NCBI GenBank assembly: GCA_947371755.1
Contig: CANBQT010000005.1
Coordinates: forward strand, 33,775 to 97,774
DNA length: 64,000 nucleotides
DNA from: Chitinophagaceae bacterium
Lineage (GTDB): Bacteria > Bacteroidota > Bacteroidia > Chitinophagales > Chitinophagaceae
Direction: 5' to 3'
Shown here: positions 33,881-43,389 of the stretch, in pieces
Layout: the number at the start of each line of letters is the position of its first letter
Numbering within the stretch: position 1 is the first letter of the stretch
Program-made: the position numbers and the translations under genes
The notes under the pieces: generated by a model
What the model saw: only the letters and a program-made list of their open reading frames with translations
Databases searched by the model: none
What the model was told of the DNA's origin: nothing

Positions 33881-36800
33881 TCACTTTTTCTTGAGCTGCT
33901 GCAAATAAGCCAAAAGATCAGACAGGTCCTGCTTGCTCATGGTTTTATATAAACCTTCTGGCATCATCGATTCTTTGAGTTGCTGGATCGATTGTACCTG
34001 ACTTGTTTTCAATGGTTGTTTCGAGCCTCCTGGGAGTTTCAAATCAATATCTGTTTCAGTTTTACTCGCAATGATTCCAGTAACAGATGACCCATCTTTT
34101 AATGTCAGGGTCCACCCCTCAAAACCAAAACTTATTCCTTCAGAGGGATGCAATATCGCATTCAGTAAACCTTCTTTTGGATATTTAGAACCAATCTCAG
34201 AAAGCTTCGGTCCAAAATCATACCCTTCTGCATTTACCTGATGGCATAATGCACAGGAATTTGTAAAAACAGTTTTTCCCTTAACCGCATCACCAGTTAA
34301 TGCATTGATCTCAGATAATGTTGGCATGGCAGCTGTTGTTGTAGAAACATGACCAGGCAAATAACTCTCTGCTTCAGATCTTACGGAACCTCTCCATGCA
34401 CCGCTAACACTTGCCACAACATCTGGTATTAATTCCTGTGGTACTTTTTTGTTTTTTAAAATAGCCAGTACACGCTCTTCTCCGTTCCAGCTTTTTCCAA
34501 TATTTCTGGCCGCATCTTTACGAATGCCTGTTGCATATTTATCAGATAAAGCAATTGTTTGAACCATATCAATCGATTCTTTACTTCCTACCTGACCTAA
34601 ACTGCTGATCAACGATTTTACTGCTATCGTATCTTTCTCATTTAGTACCGACCATATTTGTTTACTTCCTCCAAAAGAAAGCAACAAACCTGTGGATTGC
34701 TTTCCTATATCTTCATTCTTTTTACTGATCGCTAATTGAAGTAGGTGATTGCTCTCTGATTTTACCTGATACCTTTTTACAAGATCAATATATTCCTGTG
34801 TACCATAAACTGATTTGATAACTGCTTGCAATGCCTGTTGTGCAATTAGTGATTGATTGACCGATTTATTATCCAACGCGAATAGCACTAATTTATTCAG
34901 AGCCATGTCATTGCTTTTGTTATCTGCCATCATCTTTAATAACAGGCCAGATTTTAATTTACCTGTATTGAAATCAAAGGCACGGAAATAACGAAGTCGG
35001 TCTTTTAACGCAACCTGATTGTCTGCTGCAAGTTTTGCTAAATAAGGTACTGCTTCATCCGTTCTGGCACGCCAAACAATATCTTTCCCTGCAGCATCTT
35101 TCAAGGGATCCTTAACGAGCGATAGGTAGGATTTAAAAAATGTATCCCATTGCCAATCAGCACCAATACCTAATGCTTCCAGGTACCATCGATCTTTACC
35201 ATCATGTTTACTGGCAAGAGATGCCCAGATGGCAGGCGCTTCAGGTGATTGGTTGTGATGCAAAGCTATTGCAACTTCCCTGCGCACTTGAACATCTGCA
35301 TCATTTGCCAAGGCATTGAGAACGGAGGTAAGATTTTGTTTTAACTCAGTGGAGGCTCTAATGGCAACCATCCGAATGTTGGGATCTTTGTCTTTTACAG
35401 CTTGATCAATATATTTTTTTGCATCAGCTTTAGGCAATTTTACTAAGGCCCAAAAAGCCCTTGCCCTTGATGTTGGATTAGCTGTTGAATTCCATAATTT
35501 TTCTAGCGCAGGAATGGATTGTTCGCCGAATGATTGTAAAACGGTAAATGCTAGATAACGTACAGAAAGGTTTGGATTTTGTAAAGCAATAACAGCAGCT
35601 GCAGGTGTACTAAAATCCTGTTTAGGGATCAGATAGCTCGAGGAAGTGGGTGGCGCTACTCTGTAAATACGGCCACGCGTTTGATCGCCCGCCTGGTGGC
35701 CACCTACACCCGGATCGTACCAATCAGCTACCATCAATGATCCATCTGGTGCTATACAAACATCTGCCGGTCGGAACCATTGGTCCTTATCTCCCTTTAG
35801 TATATTAATGATGGAAGCAGCATAACCCGCTCCATTATTTTGCAGAGAATAAGAGCGAACCACATTAGGACCAGCATCCGAATGAATCAGCTGGTTCTGG
35901 AATTCCTTTGGTAATAAAGTTCCTTCATATACCAGTATTCCGGTTGGAGAACCTGCACCTGTTTGTAATAAATTAGGCACTTCACCCGGGTCGTTTAAAT
36001 GCCAGTGACGTAACGGAATGGAATCTTCTATATTTGTTCGGTTAGCTTCCCATCCGGCACCGGTTAATTCATCCTTATATCCATAGTTGCCATAAGGCAT
36101 TACATAATTGATACGTGTGCCTTTATTGCCATCATCATCATTATCGCTTTGCCATAGAGTTCCATAACTGTCAACCGCTACTTCATAAGGATTTCGAAAA
36201 TTATTGCCCAAGCATTCTACATTTGAACCATCAAGGTTGCACCTGAAAACCATACCTTGTTGATACTTTTTCGGACCAATTTCTTCCCCATCCTGGTCTA
36301 ATACTGTTTTACCGTTTTTATCTTTTAAAGTTTTCCCTTCATTTCCAAAATTGAAATATAATTTACCATCCACTCCAAAAGTGAATGCGTGAGCACCATG
36401 ATCGTGCTGATCACCGCCAATTCCCTGGAATAAAATTTCTTTACGGTCTGCTACATCATCACCATTATCATCATAAAACGACCAGATATAAGGACTTTGA
36501 GAAACGATTACCCTGTTACCCAATACACAAATACCTAATGGTGCGTTTAATTCAGGGCCTTGATAAAAAACTTTAGCCGTATCAGCAACGCCATCGCCAT
36601 TGGTATCTTCCAGAATAACAATTCTATCGCCCTTTGGATTGGTAGGATTTCCATTAATAGCAGGTCGATAATTATAAGCTTCTGTTACCCAAACCCTACC
36701 TCTGTGATCCACATCAATATTGGTGGGGTTAATTAGCATAGGCTCTGTAGCAAAAGCATGTACGGCTAAGCCTTCAAAAATGTCCAACCCTTTTAATGCA

Positions 36801-36946
36801 TTTTCTGCTTTGTGCTTTTGTATGTCAGCTAGACTATCTGCTTTGTTATTTTTTGTTTGAGAATTATCCTGGTTTTTGCAAGATGAAATGTTTAGGAACA
36901 ACAAGAGAGACAAACATGCTTTTGCAAGCTTACATACTTCTTTCAT
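33881..36946 (-). CDS. PVC-type dehydrogenase with HEAT repeats and cytochrome c domain
   Basis: A 1021-residue lipoprotein (lipobox ISSC followed by KNQD). Residues about 55-430 form the six-bladed membrane-bound dehydrogenase/NHL-like propeller (NPTNIDVDHRGRVWVTEAYNYR, GDRIVILEDTNGDGVADT, DQHDHGAHAF). A HEAT-like helical middle follows (SVRYLAFTVLQSFGEQSIPAL), then a cytochrome c domain with heme motif CALCH at 898-902 and Met near 996. The family is abundant in Planctomycetes and Bacteroidota and probably oxidises sugars or alcohols outside the cytoplasm, giving electrons to the heme. The substrate is unknown. Confidence 0.9.
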   Translation of the reverse strand: MKEVCKLAKACLSLLLFLNISSCKNQDNSQTKNNKADSLADIQKHKAENALKGLDIFEGLAVHAFATEPMLINPTNIDVDHRGRVWVTEAYNYRPAINGNPTNPKGDRIVILEDTNGDGVADTAKVFYQGPELNAPLGICVLGNRVIVSQSPYIWSFYDDNGDDVADRKEILFQGIGGDQHDHGAHAFTFGVDGKLYFNFGNEGKTLKDKNGKTVLDQDGEEIGPKKYQQGMVFRCNLDGSNVECLGNNFRNPYEVAVDSYGTLWQSDNDDDGNKGTRINYVMPYGNYGYKDELTGAGWEANRTNIEDSIPLRHWHLNDPGEVPNLLQTGAGSPTGILVYEGTLLPKEFQNQLIHSDAGPNVVRSYSLQNNGAGYAASIINILKGDKDQWFRPADVCIAPDGSLMVADWYDPGVGGHQAGDQTRGRIYRVAPPTSSSYLIPKQDFSTPAAAVIALQNPNLSVRYLAFTVLQSFGEQSIPALEKLWNSTANPTSRARAFWALVKLPKADAKKYIDQAVKDKDPNIRMVAIRASTELKQNLTSVLNALANDADVQVRREVAIALHHNQSPEAPAIWASLASKHDGKDRWYLEALGIGADWQWDTFFKSYLSLVKDPLKDAAGKDIVWRARTDEAVPYLAKLAADNQVALKDRLRYFRAFDFNTGKLKSGLLLKMMADNKSNDMALNKLVLFALDNKSVNQSLIAQQALQAVIKSVYGTQEYIDLVKRYQVKSESNHLLQLAISKKNEDIGKQSTGLLLSFGGSKQIWSVLNEKDTIAVKSLISSLGQVGSKESIDMVQTIALSDKYATGIRKDAARNIGKSWNGEERVLAILKNKKVPQELIPDVVASVSGAWRGSVRSEAESYLPGHVSTTTAAMPTLSEINALTGDAVKGKTVFTNSCALCHQVNAEGYDFGPKLSEIGSKYPKEGLLNAILHPSEGISFGFEGWTLTLKDGSSVTGIIASKTETDIDLKLPGGSKQPLKTSQVQSIQQLKESMMPEGLYKTMSKQDLSDLLAYLQQLKKK

Positions 36947-37064
36947 TTAAATGGCTTTAAATTGGAAGTTAAAGAAAGAAGTAGAGGTAACAAAAGGAAA
37001 AACTTCCTGCAATTTTAAAGCTTATCGTATCACCCTTCAAATTCCTTTTGAGGGGAATTGTATT

Positions 37065-38552
37065 TTATTTTACAGGAAGGGCTTCCATTAATAGGGCTAA
37101 TGCCTTTTTCAATGCTTTTTCATCCTGACCTGCAATATCGCCTTTAAAGTGCCCAAGCCTTACAATCACCAGATCATGCGAAGGGATGATTATGACGTAC
37201 TGACCGCCTGCACCCAGCATCATATAACTGTCTTTAGGTATTGGATAATTACCATCGCCATTAATCCAGAACAAACCACCATATACTGGATTGCCATCTT
37301 TTACCCAGGGTTCGGCCAGGGTGCTTACAAATTTTGTAAAGCCCTTCGGAAGAATTTGCTCGCCATTCCAAACACCTTTTTGTAAATATAAATTTCCAAG
37401 CCTTGCCCAGTCGCGCGCAGATGCCAGTTCATAGCCTTGCGTTAAAAAGTTGCCATATGGATCTGTTTCCATGATCATGTTGCGAATGCCAATTTTATCA
37501 AACAAAGCTTTCTGTGGAAATGAAAGATAATCCTCCCCTAATTTTTCGATCCCTAATCGATTTAAATAATTAATCAGAACGGGATCTGAATTGCGATATC
37601 GCCCTACTGTATTCGGCAGCCATTTCTGAGGCAAGCTCGCAGCATATTCAAACGAATTAATGCCCCCGGTATATAAATATTTGTGGGGTGTATATCCTAA
37701 GGTAGAATCGTAATCCGGATCATAAGTGGCCCTGCAATTTAGTCCGCTCGACATATGCATGATATCCATGATCCTGATCTTTGCTCTGTTATCATTTTTG
37801 CCCTGCCATTGCGGTATGGGTGCAGGTTGCTCTAATTTGTAAACGCCTCTATTCATTAAAATTCCCATGATGGTGGCAGATAAACTCTTACCCATCGACC
37901 AGCCTTCCAATGAAGTATGCATATTAATTCCTTCTGCATATTTTTCACCAATGATCTGTCCTTTATAGGTAACTACAAATGCCGCAGTGTAAGCATCTTC
38001 CAATGAAAATGCTGCAGCTACTGCTTGTTGTACTTTTGCTTGATCAATATTATGGAAGTCTAATTTTTGTGGAAGCACATCACCCATTGGCCAATTAGTG
38101 GTTGCTGCATCAGGTAAATTTCTTTTTATTGGTACTGGCTTAAAATATAAAGTGCTGGAACCTTCAGGTAAACACACGCAACCCTGATCACCTGTATAAA
38201 CTGCTGTTCTTATAATACCATTGGGAAGTGTAATCGAAACTTTTTTATTCGCATAATCAATTGCAGGAAAACTAACTTTCCACCTATCAGCATAAGGTGC
38301 TGTAAAATATCCCACATGTTCAGCCGCAAATGCAGGAGTCAATCCTGTTACAAAAACCGCTGAACACATGATTTTTGCATACCCTGCAGTTTTATAAGAA
38401 AGTGCATCACCCGGCACCTGTACAAGATCTTTAGTTAAAGCCAATCGCTGAGCTCTTGCATTGATACTGTCTTTACTGGCAGTCTGTGCACGGATAGTTG
38501 TGATTGATAGCACGATCCCTGCCAACAATAAGATGGAGTGAGAACTTTTCAT
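37065..38552 (-). CDS. Exported serine hydrolase, class C beta-lactamase fold
   Basis: A 495-residue protein with a signal peptide (MKSSHSILLLAGIVLSITTIRA) and about 150 residues before the beta-lactamase-like domain. The SxxK motif is SMGK at 219-222, the second motif YRN in VGRYRNSDP near 330, and the third site is GAGGQY, as in 6-aminohexanoate-dimer hydrolase relatives. Probably an esterase, amidase or peptidase rather than a resistance enzyme. The ATG at 38552 is chosen; the earlier TTG is unlikely. It diverges from the amidohydrolase gene. Confidence 0.88.
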   Translation of the reverse strand: MKSSHSILLLAGIVLSITTIRAQTASKDSINARAQRLALTKDLVQVPGDALSYKTAGYAKIMCSAVFVTGLTPAFAAEHVGYFTAPYADRWKVSFPAIDYANKKVSITLPNGIIRTAVYTGDQGCVCLPEGSSTLYFKPVPIKRNLPDAATTNWPMGDVLPQKLDFHNIDQAKVQQAVAAAFSLEDAYTAAFVVTYKGQIIGEKYAEGINMHTSLEGWSMGKSLSATIMGILMNRGVYKLEQPAPIPQWQGKNDNRAKIRIMDIMHMSSGLNCRATYDPDYDSTLGYTPHKYLYTGGINSFEYAASLPQKWLPNTVGRYRNSDPVLINYLNRLGIEKLGEDYLSFPQKALFDKIGIRNMIMETDPYGNFLTQGYELASARDWARLGNLYLQKGVWNGEQILPKGFTKFVSTLAEPWVKDGNPVYGGLFWINGDGNYPIPKDSYMMLGAGGQYVIIIPSHDLVIVRLGHFKGDIAGQDEKALKKALALLMEALPVK

Positions 38553-38658
38553 AAACAATATTAATAGTATTTATCAATAAAAAATAATGACCCTTCTGGT
38601 AAACCTCAATTTCAGTATAGCTATTCCATGCTTTTCGTACTTTCAGTAAAACATCTGT

Positions 38659-40095
38659 ATGAAGTACTTCTTACTAATTAGTTTATTTTCTATTCAAATT
38701 AGATCCATTGCTCAAACAAAAAAAGCAGACCTGATTATACAAAACATTGCTGTAGTAGATGTGCTCCACAACAACATTCAGGCGAATCAAACAGTAGTGA
38801 TTAAGAATGGTAGAATAATTGAAGTAGGTAACAAAAATATCAGTAAGAATTATCAATCCCACCAACTCATAAACGCCACTGGAAAATACATCATGCCATC
38901 TTTATGGGATATGCATGTACATTTTGGGGGAGATACCTTGAAGGAAGAAAATAAATGGCTCTTACCGCTTTTTCTGGCCAATGGCGTTACAGCTGTGAGA
39001 GATTGTGCGGGGGATATTAGTCCGTCTGTGATTGAATGGAAAAAAGCCATTGCAGAAAACAAATTAGAAGGACCAACTATTTTTACTTCTGGACCAAAAC
39101 TGGAAGGACCAAAATCAATCTGGCCGGGAGATATTGAAATTGCCAATGAAATAGAAATGAACCAGGCTTTGGATTCATTGCAGGGATTAAAAGTTGATTT
39201 TATAAAAATCACAGACAACGCCTTAGACCCGGCACTATTTGTAGCCTCCATTAAAGCTTCTAAAAAAAGAGGTTGGAAGGTTTCTGGGCATGCACCTGTG
39301 CAGTATACCCTGAACGAATTATCAGATGCAGGTTTATCAACTATTGAACACCTGGGCTATCTGATGCGGGCAGCTTCTTCAGACGAAGAAAGAATTACTT
39401 TATTACGTAGAGAAAATAAAATCAGTGCTAAAGATGCGTCTCTACAATTGATGCAAAGTATGGATAGCGCCACGGCCATTCGGAAATTTAAATTATTAGC
39501 CGCCAATGGAACAGCAGTGGTGCCAACCATGAATGGCAGTCGCGTTGTTGCTTACTTAGATCAGGATAATCACCAACATGACGATTATTTAAAATATCTC
39601 GGACCGGCACTAAAAAGAACCTATGCCTGGCGGGTAGATCGTGCTGCAAAGGATGATGCTTCAGCCATCATTGCCAGACACCAAAGTTTTGAAACGGCTG
39701 CTCATTTAATTCCATGGTTATATCAGGCAGGCGTTCCGTTTTTAGCAGGTACAGATGCAGGCTATTTGAACTCTTTCAATTATCCTGGCATTGGCTTGCA
39801 TGATGAGTTAGCAATGATGGTACACTATGGATTACCTATTCATGAAGCATTAAAGGCATCTGTGATCAATGGTCCTGCTTTTTTCAATCAATCAGAAAAT
39901 TACGGATCCGTTGAACAAAATAAAATCGCTGACCTTTTGATTCTAGATGCAAATCCCTTAATGGATATACAAAACACTAGAAAGATCTTTGCTTTAATTC
40001 GTAAAGGAACTTATATAAATAGAACAAACCTGGACAAACTGTTAGCTTTTACGAAGGAAAGAGTTGCCCAAAAAGAATTCTCTGAGAAAAAATAA
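38659..40095 (+). CDS. Exported amidohydrolase (imidazolonepropionase-like)
   Basis: A 478-residue metal-dependent hydrolase with a signal peptide (to about SIAQ). The TIM-barrel motifs are present: DMHVHFGG as the first metal site, the carboxylated-Lys strand VDFIKITDNA, His in VSGHAPV, His in STIEHLGYL, and the last Asp in LAGTDAGYLN. The beta-sandwich flanks appear as IIQNIAVVDVLHNN and KIADLLILDANPL. Relatives include prolidases and imidazolonepropionases; the substrate is not known. Confidence 0.9.
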   Translation: MKYFLLISLFSIQIRSIAQTKKADLIIQNIAVVDVLHNNIQANQTVVIKNGRIIEVGNKNISKNYQSHQLINATGKYIMPSLWDMHVHFGGDTLKEENKWLLPLFLANGVTAVRDCAGDISPSVIEWKKAIAENKLEGPTIFTSGPKLEGPKSIWPGDIEIANEIEMNQALDSLQGLKVDFIKITDNALDPALFVASIKASKKRGWKVSGHAPVQYTLNELSDAGLSTIEHLGYLMRAASSDEERITLLRRENKISAKDASLQLMQSMDSATAIRKFKLLAANGTAVVPTMNGSRVVAYLDQDNHQHDDYLKYLGPALKRTYAWRVDRAAKDDASAIIARHQSFETAAHLIPWLYQAGVPFLAGTDAGYLNSFNYPGIGLHDELAMMVHYGLPIHEALKASVINGPAFFNQSENYGSVEQNKIADLLILDANPLMDIQNTRKIFALIRKGTYINRTNLDKLLAFTKERVAQKEFSEKK

Positions 40096-40166
40096 ATTTA
40101 AAAACAAATCTTGCAATTAAGCGTTATGTTCAACGAAGTAAAATATAATTGCTATCCTTTCAGACT

Positions 40167-40174
40167 TATTTTTG
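40167..40174 (+). promoter_or_regulatory. Candidate -7 box of the PAS kinase gene
   Basis: TATTTTTG matches TAnnTTTG and lies 25 bases before the ATG at 40200. It argues against the in-frame TTG at 40149, which would precede the promoter. No clear -33 element. Confidence 0.4.
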
Positions 40175-40199
40175 TAATAACGACCAAACTCTAATATGT

Positions 40200-42098
40200 A
40201 TGACAAAAAAGAGTCTTTTCGAAAATGATCTACTTTTCAAATCAGAATACAATTTAGCAATAGAAGCTTTTTTTAATAACTCCGGCTCCATTTTAGTCTT
40301 ATTCAATAGAAATTTAGAAATCACTGCTTATAATCCAAAAGCACAGAACTATGCCCATGACCTTTTTAATTCAGAATTTGTAATTGGACAAAAAGTATAT
40401 GAAATATTACCTGAAACCTATCAAGATACATTTAAGGAATTAGCGTCAAAGGCACTCCAAGGTATTGAAACATCCAATTTAGAAGTATCAGTTCCCAATA
40501 GTGGATTATGGTGGAATCTGCGATATTCACCTTTGATGGATGAATCAGGTGAAATATTTGGCGCATCATTCAGAGCAGTTGATATTTCAGAGAAAAAAAA
40601 GTCCGATGAGCTGTTAACTAAAAGTGAGGCTCGGTTTAAATCTCTTACAGAGAACGGATCAGATATGATCTCGATGTATGATGAAAATTTTAAAACAATC
40701 TTTAGAAGTGATGCAGCTTTTGAATTAACAGGAAGAAATCCTGACGAGTTCGACGCCAACTCCAGTATATTACAATATTTACATCCGGATGACTTTTTTC
40801 GATTGCAACCAGCTATCGAAAAACTACTTTCTACTAAAGGCATTAAAATTCATGAAACTTTTAGATGGAGACATAAAGATGGCTCATACAGATGGTTAGA
40901 AGGCAACATAACAAATTTATTACACGACGAAAATATCCAGGCTATTGTTACTAATATGCGCGATATCACTGATGACATAAAATTACGTGAGGGTCAAAGT
41001 TTACTTGCGTCAATTGTGAATTCTACGGATGATGCAGTAATTAGTACAAATCTTGAGGGTAAGATCACTAGCTGGAATAAAAGTGCAGAAAAATTATTGG
41101 GTTTTACCTTCAGTGAAGTTATTGGTGACGAGTTTAGATTCTTTATTCCAACTGATCTTGTTGTTCAAGAAAGCGAACTAATAGGCATGACAAAAAAGGG
41201 TGCCTTCTTTAATCAAATCCAATCAAAACGGTTAAAGAAAAATGGAGATATCATTGATGTATCATTAACCATGTCTCCCATTAGAAATGAAAAAAATGAA
41301 GTGATTGGAATTTCAAAAATAATACGTGATGTTACACAATTCAATAAAACAAAGACTGAACTGGAATTATTGATCAAAGAACTTACTAATAATAATAAGG
41401 AGTTAAAGCAATTTTCATATATCACTTCTCATAATTTAAGGGGCCCTTTAACAAACTTACTAGGCATTATTAAGATGTTGGACTTAGAAACCATCACAGA
41501 CATAAAAACAAAAACATTAATTGAAGCCTTTAAATCTTCTACTATTTCATTAAATAATACTTTAGAGGACCTAATTAAAATTCTAATAGTTAAAGAAAAC
41601 ACCAATCATGAACTTGCCACTTTAAATTTAGATGCACACCTAACAAAAGTGATAAGTTCTATCAGTAACACCATTAAACTATCTCACACAATAATAGAAG
41701 TTGATTTCACAGAAGTCAATTCTGTTCGTTTCAATGCTACTTATTTAGAAAGTATTTTTCTGAATTTAATTACTAATGCCATTAAATATTCTAGACCCGG
41801 AATAAATCCACATATCAAAATATCAAGCAGTATCAAAAATAATGCAGTTCAACTTGCTTTTACAGATAATGGTTTAGGGATGGATTGGTCTAAAGTGAAG
41901 GATAAAATTTTCGGGTTATACCAAAAATTCCATCGTCATCCAGATAGCAAAGGCATTGGTTTGTATTTAGTACATTCTCAAATTACGTCTTTAGGAGGTA
42001 GTATTGAAGTGGTAACTGAACTTAATAAAGGCACTACTTTTATCATTCATTTTGCTCCGAATATTATTTACCCTAACTCACTTACTTACCATATTTAG
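40200..42098 (+). CDS. Multi-PAS sensor histidine kinase
   Basis: A 632-residue kinase with no signal peptide or membrane helix, so probably cytoplasmic. Three PAS domains lie at about 20-130, 140-265 and 270-385 (the second with HETFRWRHKDGSYRWLEGNI, the third ISTNLEGKITSWNKSAEKLLGF). A dimerisation helix carries the phospho-His in SYITSHNLRGPLTNLLG. The ATPase domain shows NLITNAIKYSRP, FTDNGLGMD and GIGLYLVHSQ. No receiver domain or adjacent regulator is present, so the partner is encoded elsewhere. The PAS domains suggest sensing of redox, light or a small ligand. Confidence 0.92.
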   Translation: MTKKSLFENDLLFKSEYNLAIEAFFNNSGSILVLFNRNLEITAYNPKAQNYAHDLFNSEFVIGQKVYEILPETYQDTFKELASKALQGIETSNLEVSVPNSGLWWNLRYSPLMDESGEIFGASFRAVDISEKKKSDELLTKSEARFKSLTENGSDMISMYDENFKTIFRSDAAFELTGRNPDEFDANSSILQYLHPDDFFRLQPAIEKLLSTKGIKIHETFRWRHKDGSYRWLEGNITNLLHDENIQAIVTNMRDITDDIKLREGQSLLASIVNSTDDAVISTNLEGKITSWNKSAEKLLGFTFSEVIGDEFRFFIPTDLVVQESELIGMTKKGAFFNQIQSKRLKKNGDIIDVSLTMSPIRNEKNEVIGISKIIRDVTQFNKTKTELELLIKELTNNNKELKQFSYITSHNLRGPLTNLLGIIKMLDLETITDIKTKTLIEAFKSSTISLNNTLEDLIKILIVKENTNHELATLNLDAHLTKVISSISNTIKLSHTIIEVDFTEVNSVRFNATYLESIFLNLITNAIKYSRPGINPHIKISSSIKNNAVQLAFTDNGLGMDWSKVKDKIFGLYQKFHRHPDSKGIGLYLVHSQITSLGGSIEVVTELNKGTTFIIHFAPNIIYPNSLTYHI

Positions 42099-42133
42099 CA
42101 TCTACTCATAGGATAGATTCCACGCATTTCCAT

Positions 42134-42141
42134 TAGATTTG
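42134..42141 (+). promoter_or_regulatory. -7 box of trmB, leaderless arrangement
   Basis: TAGATTTG matches TAnnTTTG; its last base is four nucleotides before the trmB ATG. Transcription would begin at or beside the start codon. Confidence 0.5.
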
Positions 42142-42145
42142 CCGC

Positions 42146-42853
42146 ATGGGAGGACAGAAAAAACTCATTCGTTTTGAAGCCATCAGGCATTTTGAAAATG
42201 TTCATGAATATCCGCAGGGAATGCAGGGTAAGTGGAACGAGTATTTTAAAAACAATCATCCCATTACATTAGAGTTAGCCTGCGGCAAGGGAGAATACGC
42301 TGTTGGATTAGGAACAATGTATCCTGAAAGAAATTTTATTGGGATCGATTTAAAAGGCAACCGTATTTGGCGTGGGGCCAAAACAGCTTTGGATAATGGT
42401 TTATCCAATGTGGCATTCATCCGGTCACTGATCGATAAGGTCCGTGATTATTTCAATCCTGGAGAGGTAGCAGAGATCTGGATCACGTTCCCCGATCCTC
42501 AATTGAGGGGCTCCAAAGCCAAGAAAAGGCTCACCCATCCCAAGTTCTTACGCATCTATCAAGAGATCCTGGCCAAGGGTGGATCTGTGAATTTAAAGAC
42601 TGATAGTCCGGATTTATACCATTTTACTAAAACAGTCATCAACTTATTTGGCTTTACGGTGTTAGAAGATACAGACCACGTGCATGCACTACCAGTGATC
42701 AAGCCTGAATTGCTGATTAAAACACATTATGAGGGTTTGGATATTGCGGGAAGCAACCGAATTCATTACCTCAGTTTTAAATTGGATCAGGAAATTCCGC
42801 TGGAAAAAGATGCCGTGTTAAAACAAATACTTAGTGAGTCAGACACCGAATAA
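42146..42853 (+). CDS. trmB: tRNA (guanine-46-N7)-methyltransferase
   Basis: A 235-residue SAM-dependent methyltransferase that makes m7G46 in the variable loop of tRNAs. Motifs: LELACGKGEYAVGLG for SAM binding, NFIGIDLKGNRIWRGAK, AEIWITFPDPQLRGSKAKKRLTHPKFL (the TrmB signature around the catalytic Asp) and LKTDSPDLYHFT. Its 3' end overlaps the next gene by 20 bases. Confidence 0.95.
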   Translation: MGGQKKLIRFEAIRHFENVHEYPQGMQGKWNEYFKNNHPITLELACGKGEYAVGLGTMYPERNFIGIDLKGNRIWRGAKTALDNGLSNVAFIRSLIDKVRDYFNPGEVAEIWITFPDPQLRGSKAKKRLTHPKFLRIYQEILAKGGSVNLKTDSPDLYHFTKTVINLFGFTVLEDTDHVHALPVIKPELLIKTHYEGLDIAGSNRIHYLSFKLDQEIPLEKDAVLKQILSESDTE

Positions 42854-43025
42854 AGAATTGGATTACTATATTGATGAAAACGGTTTATTCGTTTTTACAG
42901 AAAAATATCATTTAGACAAAGGTCATTGCTGCGGACATGGCTGTAGGCACTGCCCCTATCAATTTGAATCAGTTCCCGAACCAAAGAGAACCTTCTTATT
43001 AAATGAAAAAAAGCAACCAGATTAA
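42834..43025 (+). CDS. DUF5522 small cysteine/histidine-rich protein
   Basis: A 63-residue protein starting with GTG inside trmB. The core KGHCCGHGCRHCPY has four cysteines and two histidines able to hold a metal, as in DUF5522. Function unknown; tRNA modification or metal handling is possible from its tight link to trmB. It overlaps trmB by 20 bases and the alkyltransferase-like gene by 23, so the three are translated as a coupled set. Confidence 0.8.
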   Translation: MSQTPNKELDYYIDENGLFVFTEKYHLDKGHCCGHGCRHCPYQFESVPEPKRTFLLNEKKQPD

Positions 43026-43389
43026 ACCTAAAGTGATTTTACCAAGTGGTAAAAAAGATAGCAGCTTTTTTGAACAGGTTTATGATGTAGCTCGTTTAAT
43101 CCCAAAGGGACGTGTAACAAGTTATGGCGCCATCGCTGCTTTTCTTGGATCTAAAATGAGTGCAAGGATGGTAGGCTGGGCCATGAACGGTGCGCATCAA
43201 TTAACACCAAAAGTTCCTGCACACCGTGTGGTTAATCGCAATGGAATGTTAAGCGGCAAAGCGCATTTTGCCAGCCCCACACAAATGGAAGAATTACTTG
43301 CGAAAGAAAAAGTTTTTGTGAAAGATGATACCATCATCGATTTCGCCAAAAAGTTTTGGGATCCTGCCCTGGAATTATCTATCGATTAA
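43003..43389 (+). CDS. Alkyltransferase-like protein (ATL), MGMT family
   Basis: A 128-residue protein with the MGMT DNA-binding fold (FEQVYDVARLIPKGRVTSYGAIAAFLGS; ARMVGWAMNGA). The active-site PCHRV motif reads PAHRVVN: the alkyl-acceptor cysteine is alanine. It therefore cannot transfer alkyl groups and most likely flags O6-alkylguanine for nucleotide excision repair, as known ATL proteins do. It overlaps DUF5522 by 23 bases and the convergent DUF420 gene by four. Confidence 0.88.
   Translation: MKKSNQIKPKVILPSGKKDSSFFEQVYDVARLIPKGRVTSYGAIAAFLGSKMSARMVGWAMNGAHQLTPKVPAHRVVNRNGMLSGKAHFASPTQMEELLAKEKVFVKDDTIIDFAKKFWDPALELSID

Noticed and set aside
40149..40199. TTG start for the PAS kinase
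   Set aside because: A -7 promoter box lies between it and the ATG at 40200, so this start would not be transcribed from that promoter.
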